Shown here piece by piece: positions 1 through 7,003 of a stretch of 64,000 bases of DNA. The DNA is taken from positions 1-64,000 of the forward strand of contig JACKAU010000012.1 in NCBI GenBank assembly GCA_020634855.1, in the 5' to 3' direction. Under the pieces are notes generated by a model. That model was not told the origin of the DNA and did no database searches. It was given only the letters and a program-made list of their open reading frames with translations. Origin of the DNA: Anaerolineales bacterium. GTDB lineage: Bacteria; Chloroflexota; Anaerolineae; 4572-78; J111. Within the stretch, counting starts at the first letter, position 1. Each line of letters opens with the position of its first letter. The position numbers and the translations under genes were made by a program.

Positions 1-71
1 GCGGGTAAGGGGACTCGAACCCCTGACATCAACCTTGGGAAGGTTGCGTTCTACCACTGAACTATACCCGC
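1..71 (-). tRNA. tRNA-Gly (anticodon CCC)
   Basis: Read on the minus strand this is a complete cloverleaf. The 7-bp acceptor stem begins GCGGGTA, the anticodon arm is CAACC-TTCCCAA-GGTTG with anticodon CCC (codon GGG, glycine), and the T arm carries the GGTTCGAGTCC motif. The 3' CCA is not encoded and would have to be added after transcription. A consensus promoter lies just upstream. Confidence 0.95.
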
Positions 72-85
72 ACGATATAACGGAA

Positions 86-114
86 ATTATAGAACCGGGG
101 CCGGAGATTGTCAA
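86..114 (-). promoter_or_regulatory. Sigma70-type promoter of tRNA-Gly
   Basis: On the minus strand the -35 hexamer TTGACA (109-114) and the -10 hexamer TATAAT (86-91) both match consensus exactly and are 17 bp apart. The -10 box ends 14 bp before the tRNA 5' end, a normal distance for a tRNA gene. Confidence 0.85.
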
Positions 115-120
115 AGTTGG

Positions 121-200
121 TGGGATAGATGGTTAGTGGGATAGATAGTTGGGCAAATACCAACCAACCAACCAACCAACAAACAAACAAACAAACCAAC
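121..200. repeat. CCAA/CAAA microsatellite and GGGATAGAT direct repeats
   Basis: A run of CCAA units that changes to CAAA units (159-200) abuts the stop codon of the hydrolase gene, and copies of GGGATAGAT precede it (122-145). Runs of this kind are prone to slippage. No function can be assigned. Confidence 0.7.
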
Positions 201-1183
201 TACCCACCCAACACCCTATCCACATACTCCGTAATCCAGGTCCGAAACGGAAATATATCGACAAAGCCGACGTGGCCGCCGTAGGGTTGGATATCGAGGG
301 TGAGATAGGGCGATACATCCGCCAGGGCGTGGAAATCGGCCACCGGCACAATTGGATCATCGGCCGCGGTTAGAATCGTGACCGGGCTGGTCAGGTCGGC
401 CAACATTTTCGGCGTGACCCGGTAGCTGCTGAAATAACTCAGCGCATCAGGGTGCGGGCTGTAACGCGGCATTAAGACTTCGGTCATCGCCATACAGTTT
501 TTAGCTGACAACTCCGGCGCAAAATCATACAGGTCAGGAAACAAGCTCTGTTTCTTTTGCAGCGAGGCGCGCCACTTGCTGCGGAAGTAATGCAAATATA
601 AAGGATTGCGATCCAGAGATACCGTCGCCAGTTGAGGATTAATGGCCGGATTGATGGCGATGGTCTGCCCTAGGGTGGGGATGGGCGTGTGGGCGTGTCG
701 CCAGGCGATACGTAAGGCAAAGCTGCCGCCCAACGAGACGCCGATGACGTGCAGCGGGCGCGGCGTTTCTAACCGGGCAACTTGTTGGGCGGCGTCGAAC
801 ATTTCATCGAGCAGATCGCCGCGAAAGACGCCGGGATTGAGATGGTGGGTATCGCCGTGGTCGCGGTAGTTGATCCGGAAGACGGCGTAGCCCTGCCGGT
901 ACAGATGCTCGCCCAGCAGGGTATTATAGTTCGATTCGGCGCAGCCCAGCCAGCCGTGCAGCAGCAGCACGATCCCTTTGGCCTGGCCGGGCTGGGGCGA
1001 GAAAAATCCCTGAAGCCGGACGCCCTCGGCCGTCTCCAAAATCACCTCCTGCTCTACTTGGCGCAGGGCGGTTTGGCCGGGCCGGTGCAGGGTGAGCAAG
1101 ACGGTCTGGATATGGCGATGGCGCACCAAGATGTGTGGCAAAAAGTTAACGGTTTGGGCATGTTTTGCGATGGGGTTAGTCAT
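200..1183 (-). CDS. Alpha/beta hydrolase, YheT-like
   Basis: A 327-residue cytoplasmic alpha/beta-hydrolase of the YheT (UPF0017) type, predicted to cleave esters of unknown identity. The nucleophile elbow GVSLGG places the catalytic Ser at about residue 150. Asp275 or Asp276 in AADDPIVP and His304 in GGHVGF complete a triad, and LLLHGWLG forms the oxyanion-hole region. The start was set at the ATG whose first bases overlap the stop of the upstream membrane-protein gene (ATGA), which implies translational coupling. The frame stays open for about 130 codons further upstream, but that stretch reads as the shadow of the membrane protein. The substrate is unknown. Confidence 0.85.
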   Translation of the reverse strand: MTNPIAKHAQTVNFLPHILVRHRHIQTVLLTLHRPGQTALRQVEQEVILETAEGVRLQGFFSPQPGQAKGIVLLLHGWLGCAESNYNTLLGEHLYRQGYAVFRINYRDHGDTHHLNPGVFRGDLLDEMFDAAQQVARLETPRPLHVIGVSLGGSFALRIAWRHAHTPIPTLGQTIAINPAINPQLATVSLDRNPLYLHYFRSKWRASLQKKQSLFPDLYDFAPELSAKNCMAMTEVLMPRYSPHPDALSYFSSYRVTPKMLADLTSPVTILTAADDPIVPVADFHALADVSPYLTLDIQPYGGHVGFVDIFPFRTWITEYVDRVLGG

Positions 1184-1902
1184 GCTTTCTGACCTGCCGT
1201 TGAAATGGGCCGAGGCCGGATCAGCCAGATACTTGCGGCCGCGCTCAGCCCTAAGCCGGCGACGGTGACCCACCAACCCCAGCCGAGCGAAACCGGCTGG
1301 TGGTAGGCGTCGGCCAAACCGGACCGGATCAGGCTGAACTGCCACAACGGTAAAATGAAGGCCAGCAGTTCCAAGCCGACCAAGAAAATTAGCAGCAGGC
1401 GTAGGGGCAGCCAGCGCAGCAGCGGGGCGATCACCGCCAACCCGATGGCCAAACCGGCCAAAAGGGTTTGTAGCCGAAATTCCGGCGCAATCAGAATGGC
1501 CGGGGTCCAGACCGGCGACAGCGCGGCCAGAGCCAGCGGTATAACCAGCAGCCGCACCAGCCAGCGCAGCCACAGCGGCAGGGCCAGCGCTTTATTTTCG
1601 ACAAAAACGGGCAGCGCCAGCATCGATAGAAAGAGCGGCAGTAAGAAGTAGAGGCGCTCGACTTGAAGCTGTCCCAGTCTGATTTCCGGTAGGAATTTCA
1701 CGAATTCGGCCAGGCCGGGCGCGGTCAACTGCAAGGCGGCCGGCGCTCGCCACACCCAGGGCAGGAATGCCCCGCCGATGCCGGTGAGTAGCAGCCCGAT
1801 AATGAGCAGCCAACCGGCCGGGCGGAATGATGATTGATGAATAATGAATGATGATTGGGTTTTGTTCACCGTGTAAGTGGTCATTGGAATTGATAGAACC
1901 AT
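1180..1902 (-). CDS. Polytopic membrane protein, unknown function
   Basis: A 240-residue integral membrane protein with about six hydrophobic segments and no family I recognise. Its stop overlaps the hydrolase start by 4 bp and its start lies 2 bp after the stop of the glycosyltransferase gene, so the three are probably one transcript. The N-terminal 26 residues are encoded by repetitive DNA (ATGATTGATGAATAATGAATG-like, about 1826-1856) and read like inserted repeat sequence. An ATG at 1884 is an alternative start, and neither start has a good Shine-Dalgarno site. A role beside the glycosyltransferase in envelope glycan metabolism is only a guess from position. Confidence 0.7.
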   Translation of the reverse strand: MVLSIPMTTYTVNKTQSSFIIHQSSFRPAGWLLIIGLLLTGIGGAFLPWVWRAPAALQLTAPGLAEFVKFLPEIRLGQLQVERLYFLLPLFLSMLALPVFVENKALALPLWLRWLVRLLVIPLALAALSPVWTPAILIAPEFRLQTLLAGLAIGLAVIAPLLRWLPLRLLLIFLVGLELLAFILPLWQFSLIRSGLADAYHQPVSLGWGWWVTVAGLGLSAAASIWLIRPRPISTAGQKA

Positions 1903-1904
1903 TT

Positions 1905-4562
1905 CTAATTTCTAATTTTCTCGTCTCTAACGTCCACCGTTTCCAAAATGAGACTGGTTCCGGCGGGATTACCGGCTGCGTCCAAAAGGTCGAGGCGCTC
2001 GAAGGTGTCGGGTAGATAAAGGCCGATGGCCAGCGGGTAGCGCCCCGGCTGAAACTCCGGCGAGAGCGATAAGGCGTGCTGGTCGGCGATGATTTGGCCG
2101 GGCCGCCAGGTATCGGTGGGGTAAGTCCAGCAAACCGGCACGCCGTCCGATTGGGCCACCGGACCGGCGTCGCTTTCCAGATGGGTGAAAATTTGGTAGC
2201 CGGCCGGAAACTCGGCCAGCGTTTGCCAGTAAAGTGTGACCGGTACGCGCCCGCCGGGATAAGCGCGCCGGGTATCGAGATCGTAGCCCACCAGTCGCAC
2301 CAAGGGACCGAGCGCCGCGTTGCCAAACGTCGCTTCACTCGGCTGCGATCCGCGCGCCGAACGGGCAAAGGCAGCCGGCCAGGCTGTTTGGTCGAACGCG
2401 CGGGCCAGCGCCGCGTCATCGACCTGGCCTAACTCCAATGTGGTGGGCTGCTGCTGCATTATCCGCATTTGTTTTTGATTTGGCAAAGTCACTAAACCCA
2501 CTTGCTCGTAGCGTTCGGTAATCAAGTCATTGGGGATATCGATCGGATCGATCAGGTCGCCGGCCAGGAAATAATATTCTGGCTGCGGATCGCAGGCGCG
2601 CGGCGCGCCTCGGGTGTACCAGGTGGTGACATCGGGTTCTTCGTTGCTGCCGTAATCGCCGGCCAAGACGCCGTCATTCAACTGCTGCCCGATCGCTTTC
2701 CAGCCGGCTCGGTGAGCGAAACCAAAAAAGCCGGCCGTCGGGGGCGACTCGTAGGGCGTCCAGAAGAGAGCCAGATTACCGTCAGGATAATCCTGCCAAT
2801 ATTCGACATCGTGGCGGATAAAGGCATTCCATAGGAAGAGCGTCGATAGGGTTAAGAGGATAAGGAGTGCGCCGTCAGCCCAGCGGTTTTGGGGGGCTAG
2901 AGAAAGAGAGTCGATTTGTCGCTGCTGAGACGATGCCGAAGCCGCAAATATTTGCCCCCTCACCCCCAACCCCTCTCCCTCAGGGAGAGGGGAGTCGCGC
3001 CAGCGACGGGGTGAGGGGCTATTTTCAAAGTAGCCGACTAGACTAACCCAACCGAACGCGGCCAGCAGCGACCAGGCCGGGACAATGGTGTAGATGTGGG
3101 TCAGGCCAAGCGCGACGACGAAGTTGTATCCGAGGAAGGGGATGGCGAGCCAGATGATGAGCGCAGGTAGAGTAGCTGAGGTGAAGGCCGAGGCTACGAA
3201 CGCTGACAGCAAAAGGAGGGCAAAAGGAAGAAAACTGAGATCGACGGCAGCCGTGGCGAAGAGATTAGGTTTAATGATGACAGCCAGGCCGACAACAGCC
3301 GATAGTAGGGCCACGGCTCGACTCCAACGATTTGGCCATGACAGCCAAACGAGAAAAAACAAAATGAGGAATCCGGTCAGGGTAATATAATAGAAGGAGC
3401 TGTAAAAGGTGTTGAAATGAAAGAAATCGGGCAGGTTGTTGCGCAGTTCATCGCCGATGCGGTTGCCCACATAATCGCCGGTGCGATTGGCTCGCGGGTC
3501 TAAGGCGAACGGTAGGTAGAATAACAGCATGGGTAGGCTGAAGGCTCCGATAAAACTGCCTCCGGCTTTGACTAACGCGGCCAGATGGGGCGGCTCCAAT
3601 TCGTTTGATCGTTCCGCTTTTAAGTTTGGAAAATATTTCGCCAGCGCCGGCGATACAAAGACCCAGACCACGGCCGGCAGCACCAGAATACCATCGTAAT
3701 GGGCCAGCACGCCGACCCCCAAAAAGAGGCCGCTAAGCAGCGCCAAGCGACTCTGCCGGCGGGTCTGCCATTCCAGCGCCATCAAAAAAGCCAGCGCGCT
3801 GAACCAAACCACTAGCGCCTGGTACTGAACAATGCGTCCGAACGCGACCATAAAGCCGTTGAACGCGAAAAAGCCTGCCGCCAGCCAGCCGACTCGCGGT
3901 CCGCCGACGGCGTGACCGATTACATAGATGGTGACGATGGCGGCCAGCGCGGCCAGGGTAAAGGGCAGGCGAGCCGCTGTTTCGTTGATGACGCCGGTTA
4001 AGCGCCAAACCGCCATCGGCAGCAAAACTTCAGCGGGACCTTTCGAGCGCAGAAAAAGGGCGTCCTCGTGGCCTTCAATCGCTTCGGCGGCGGTGATCAT
4101 GGCTAAAGCTTCGTCGCCCTGGAATTCGCTGTAGTGGAGGTTGGCGGCCCGGAGGAATAGAGAGATAACTAGAATGAGAAGCAGTGGGATTGAGATGGGG
4201 AGCAGGGAAGATGGGGTGGGCTGTGATTCCGCTTTACTACGCCCCAGAAAAGGGAGCAGCGCAATTATATTGAGTATTGTAACCATTTGCCAGAGGGGAA
4301 TCGGTCCGGGTAGATACTGGAGCAGAAGGGTGATTAGACAAGTGATCGTATAGCTTAACCCGGCTGCAATAATCCAGCGACTGATTCCAGAAGAGGTCGG
4401 GACAAAGCGGGCTGCCCAGAGCCAGCCGGGCAGTAGCCCGATGAGTAATACCGCACCGCTGATACGTAGCGGATGGCCCGGGGGTAGCAGGAGAGATAAG
4501 TTAGCGAGAAGGAGAAGACATAGATATCCGTAGCGGCGTCCGAGCGTTACGAAAGCAGGCAT
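1905..4562 (-). CDS. GT-C fold membrane glycosyltransferase (PMT/GT39-like)
   Basis: An 885-residue multi-span membrane protein resembling dolichyl-phosphate-mannose mannosyltransferase and ArnT-like enzymes, which move a sugar from a polyprenyl-phosphate donor on the outer face of the membrane. The acidic loop motif FQGDEA after the first large hydrophobic block (about residue 148) is typical of the family. The last 200 residues form a soluble beta-rich domain. The chosen ATG sits 22 bp after the stop of the cyclodeaminase-like gene; the frame is open further upstream but overlaps that gene. Residues of about 515-536 are encoded by a nested palindrome (2955-3019) and look like an in-frame repeat insertion. 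Sugar and acceptor are unknown. Confidence 0.8.
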   Translation of the reverse strand: MPAFVTLGRRYGYLCLLLLANLSLLLPPGHPLRISGAVLLIGLLPGWLWAARFVPTSSGISRWIIAAGLSYTITCLITLLLQYLPGPIPLWQMVTILNIIALLPFLGRSKAESQPTPSSLLPISIPLLLILVISLFLRAANLHYSEFQGDEALAMITAAEAIEGHEDALFLRSKGPAEVLLPMAVWRLTGVINETAARLPFTLAALAAIVTIYVIGHAVGGPRVGWLAAGFFAFNGFMVAFGRIVQYQALVVWFSALAFLMALEWQTRRQSRLALLSGLFLGVGVLAHYDGILVLPAVVWVFVSPALAKYFPNLKAERSNELEPPHLAALVKAGGSFIGAFSLPMLLFYLPFALDPRANRTGDYVGNRIGDELRNNLPDFFHFNTFYSSFYYITLTGFLILFFLVWLSWPNRWSRAVALLSAVVGLAVIIKPNLFATAAVDLSFLPFALLLLSAFVASAFTSATLPALIIWLAIPFLGYNFVVALGLTHIYTIVPAWSLLAAFGWVSLVGYFENSPSPRRWRDSPLPEGEGLGVRGQIFAASASSQQRQIDSLSLAPQNRWADGALLILLTLSTLFLWNAFIRHDVEYWQDYPDGNLALFWTPYESPPTAGFFGFAHRAGWKAIGQQLNDGVLAGDYGSNEEPDVTTWYTRGAPRACDPQPEYYFLAGDLIDPIDIPNDLITERYEQVGLVTLPNQKQMRIMQQQPTTLELGQVDDAALARAFDQTAWPAAFARSARGSQPSEATFGNAALGPLVRLVGYDLDTRRAYPGGRVPVTLYWQTLAEFPAGYQIFTHLESDAGPVAQSDGVPVCWTYPTDTWRPGQIIADQHALSLSPEFQPGRYPLAIGLYLPDTFERLDLLDAAGNPAGTSLILETVDVRDEKIRN
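2955..3019. repeat. Nested palindromic repeat inserted inside a coding region
   Basis: The outer arms are 2956-2966 and 3008-3018 (CCCCTCACCCC and its complement). The inner arms are 2970-2980 and 2982-2992 (CCCCTCTCCCT and its complement) with a 1-nt loop. The element lies wholly inside the glycosyltransferase gene and reads through in frame, encoding a peptide that contains SPLPEGEGLGVRG. I recall this peptide as the usual translation of a repeat dispersed in many environmental genomes. Confidence 0.85.
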
Positions 4563-4584
4563 CGGGCTGCGCGACCAAACAAAC

Positions 4585-5619
4585 TCATAGTAGATTCCCG
4601 ACCCCCACACCAAAACCTTGGGAGGGTATGCCCACTTCCAGCCGTTGTCCCAAACCCAGGAACAGCGCTTTTTCCAAAGCCAGGGTCGCCAGAGCCGTAT
4701 CGTGCGAACCAAGCCCGGTAATGTCGGCCAGGGTAATTTGATCGGCCTGGGTGCGTCCACGGGTCCGCCCGCTAATCAGATCGCTCAGGTCTCCTTGAAT
4801 ATCACTGTAACGAATAACCCCCGCACGCTGGGCGTGATACAATTCACCCATTTGAATACACTGTTTTAGACTATCGACCACAATGAGATCGGCTCGCTGC
4901 CAAATTTCAGGCTCCAGATTTTGCTTGACCGGTTGGTGATCGAGAGCTGTACTGGTGATGTGGACGCCCGGTTTAAGCCAGGCGGCCTTAATGACCGGCT
5001 GCTCGCTCTCGGCCGCGGCAATAACCAGGTCAGCTTGCTCGACCGCCGCTTGGGAGGACGGTGCGATGCGAATGTTGAGATCGTGGTCTTCGACCATGTG
5101 GCGGACATAATTGTCGGCCCTGAGTGGGGAAGCGTCCCAGACCCAGACCGATTCGAGTTGTCTGACGGACGTTAAGGACTTTAACTGCATAAAAGCTTGT
5201 TTGCTGGCCCCGATCACCGCCGCTTTGCTGATTTGGTGATTGGCTAAATAATCCGCTGCCAGCGCCCCTGCTGCGCCTATCTTAATATTGGTCAGATAGC
5301 CGTTATCGACCATAACCGCTACCGGAACGCCGGTGGCTGCGTCAAATACAAGCAAAACGCCGTTTTCGGCCGGCAGATTAAGGTCAGGATTCTTCCGAAA
5401 ATGGCTGTCGATATTGATGACGTAATACGGGCTTTGACTAAAATAGGTACCTTCGACATTGACCTTGCCTTGTACATCGGGTAGATGCAGCGAGAAGCTG
5501 CCGGGCATATTCATATGACCTTCGGCCGAGGCCATAAAAGCTTGTTTTACCGTTTCAATGGCTTCAGCAATAGTTATCGTTTGACGAAGTTCATCTTCAT
5601 TGATTAAGAGCAGGGACAT
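4585..5619 (-). CDS. Ornithine cyclodeaminase / mu-crystallin family protein
   Basis: A 344-residue NAD(P)-binding protein of the ornithine cyclodeaminase/mu-crystallin/alanine dehydrogenase family. Members deaminate or reduce amino acids and cyclic imines. The N-terminal half contains the family's substrate-domain pattern (KVNVEGTYF, VMVDNGYLTNIKIGAAGALA) and the Rossmann half begins AAVIGASKQA, where the usual second Gly of GxGxxA is Ser. The start is taken as the ATG at 5619; an in-frame GTG four codons upstream is an alternative. It precedes the glycosyltransferase by 22 bp on the same strand. The substrate cannot be told from sequence, and ornithine is not assured. Confidence 0.8.
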   Translation of the reverse strand: MSLLLINEDELRQTITIAEAIETVKQAFMASAEGHMNMPGSFSLHLPDVQGKVNVEGTYFSQSPYYVINIDSHFRKNPDLNLPAENGVLLVFDAATGVPVAVMVDNGYLTNIKIGAAGALAADYLANHQISKAAVIGASKQAFMQLKSLTSVRQLESVWVWDASPLRADNYVRHMVEDHDLNIRIAPSSQAAVEQADLVIAAAESEQPVIKAAWLKPGVHITSTALDHQPVKQNLEPEIWQRADLIVVDSLKQCIQMGELYHAQRAGVIRYSDIQGDLSDLISGRTRGRTQADQITLADITGLGSHDTALATLALEKALFLGLGQRLEVGIPSQGFGVGVGNLL

Positions 5620-5717
5620 AATCTTGATCACCAGGTACTAAGGAATAATTTCTTGAAAGTATAACATAAGTTCTAATGGAAATGAAACCTACAAAACATC
5701 AATTCGCCCATCGTAGC

Positions 5718-6851
5718 TCAACCGTTTTCAAAGCGGTGGTAAACCGTCAGCAACCGCTGCGCCGCGGCCGGCCAGTTGAATTTTTGGGCTTGTCCGAAGC
5801 CCGTCGTAATCGCGCCGGCCCGTAGCGATTGATCGGTGGTTAAGCGGTGTAGCGCCTCGGCCAGCGCCTCGATATCGGTCGCGGTAATTTGCACGGCCGA
5901 GTTGCCCGCGACCTCCGGCAGGCACGAGTTATTGGCGCATACGACGGGCGTGCCACAGGCCATCGCCTCGATGACGGGAATGCCGAAGCCTTCGTAGTGA
6001 GACGGATAGGCGAACACATCGGCCAGACTGTACAGCGTCGGCAAATCTTCATCGGCCACAAAGCCGATTAAATGGATGCGGTCGGTCACCGGCGAGGCGG
6101 CGGCAGCAGCGAAGATGTCATCGTACAGCCAGCCCTTGCCGCCGGCAATGACCAGATGGTGAGTTTCTTGCACGGGTGATTGCGAAAAGGCGTTGATCAG
6201 CCCGGTGAAATTTTTGCGCGGTTCCAGAGTACCCAGGCTCAAAATGAATTTTGACGGAAGTCGGTATTTGGCTGCCACGCGCTCCAGTTCGGTGGGATCG
6301 GTAGTAGGACGGAAACGCGACTCGACACCCGCGCCGACCACGGTGATATCCTCGGCGGGCATCTTGAAAATCTCGATTAAATCCTGCTTGGTGCTGACCG
6401 AGTCGGCCAGGACGTGGTCGGCGCGTTCCAGACTGCGCGGCACGACCTGTTCCAACCAGCGGCGCAGTTTATCGACCGCGCCCTGGGGATGGCGAATAAA
6501 TGAGAGGTCGTGGACGGTCAACAACGTTTTGGCCCGGCGCACCGGCGGCAAGATAAAGTTGGGCGAGTGAAACAGATCGACCGGGCCGGTGAACAGTTCA
6601 ACCGGCACAGGTAAATAAGCCCGATGCCAGCCGATGGTCATCCAGCGTTCGGGTAGCGGATAGGAGCGATGGCCAAAATTGGGACAGGACTCGAAAACCC
6701 GCAGCCCATCGAGCGGCGAGTCGGGCGTGTGCATGAGCAAGTAGCGATTCTGCCGGTCGAGTTGGGCCAGGGTGGTGATCAGTCCGCGGGTGTAGCGGCC
6801 GATGCCGCCGCTTTGTTTGAGCGCGGCGGTGTAGTCGATGCCTATGTTCAC
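5718..6851 (-). CDS. GT4 family glycosyltransferase
   Basis: A 377-residue GT-B fold retaining glycosyltransferase of family GT4 that uses a nucleotide-sugar donor, probably in cell-envelope or exopolysaccharide synthesis. The N-terminal donor-loop pattern SGGIGRYTRGL and the C-terminal EX7E motif in EGFGIPVIEAMACGTPVV are diagnostic. The GTG start at 6851 was chosen because GAGGA lies 8 nt upstream; the open frame to 6920 runs through a terminator hairpin and is unlikely to be translated. It stands alone between the terminator of the upstream secreted-protein gene and the cyclodeaminase-like gene. Confidence 0.88.
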   Translation of the reverse strand: MNIGIDYTAALKQSGGIGRYTRGLITTLAQLDRQNRYLLMHTPDSPLDGLRVFESCPNFGHRSYPLPERWMTIGWHRAYLPVPVELFTGPVDLFHSPNFILPPVRRAKTLLTVHDLSFIRHPQGAVDKLRRWLEQVVPRSLERADHVLADSVSTKQDLIEIFKMPAEDITVVGAGVESRFRPTTDPTELERVAAKYRLPSKFILSLGTLEPRKNFTGLINAFSQSPVQETHHLVIAGGKGWLYDDIFAAAAASPVTDRIHLIGFVADEDLPTLYSLADVFAYPSHYEGFGIPVIEAMACGTPVVCANNSCLPEVAGNSAVQITATDIEALAEALHRLTTDQSLRAGAITTGFGQAQKFNWPAAAQRLLTVYHRFENG

Positions 6852-6882
6852 GACGGTTTGTCCTCGATCAACGTGATAGAAA

Positions 6883-6912
6883 AAGGAGTCCAAAGTAGGC
6901 TTTGGACTCCTT
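6883..6912 (-). terminator. Rho-independent terminator of the secreted-protein gene
   Basis: A perfect 12-bp stem, AAGGAGTCCAAA (6883-6894) paired with TTTGGACTCCTT (6901-6912), has a 6-nt loop and is followed on the minus strand by further T residues. It lies downstream of the large secreted-protein gene and upstream of the GT4 start. It also resembles the dispersed palindrome seen at 6963-6985. Confidence 0.7.
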
Positions 6913-6960
6913 AAACGCATATCTTATAAAGTTTGTAACGGATGGGCAAATAGGCCGGAT

Positions 6961-6985
6961 AGGTCAAAGTAAACTTTGACGCTCC
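6961..6985. repeat. Dispersed palindrome, copy 1
   Basis: GTCAAAGT-AA-ACTTTGAC (6963-6980) is followed by GCTCC. The 25-base stretch is identical to 19261-19285. A looser relative is at 63380-63402. Confidence 0.85.
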
Positions 6986-7003
6986 TGGCCGACCAAACGG
7001 GGT

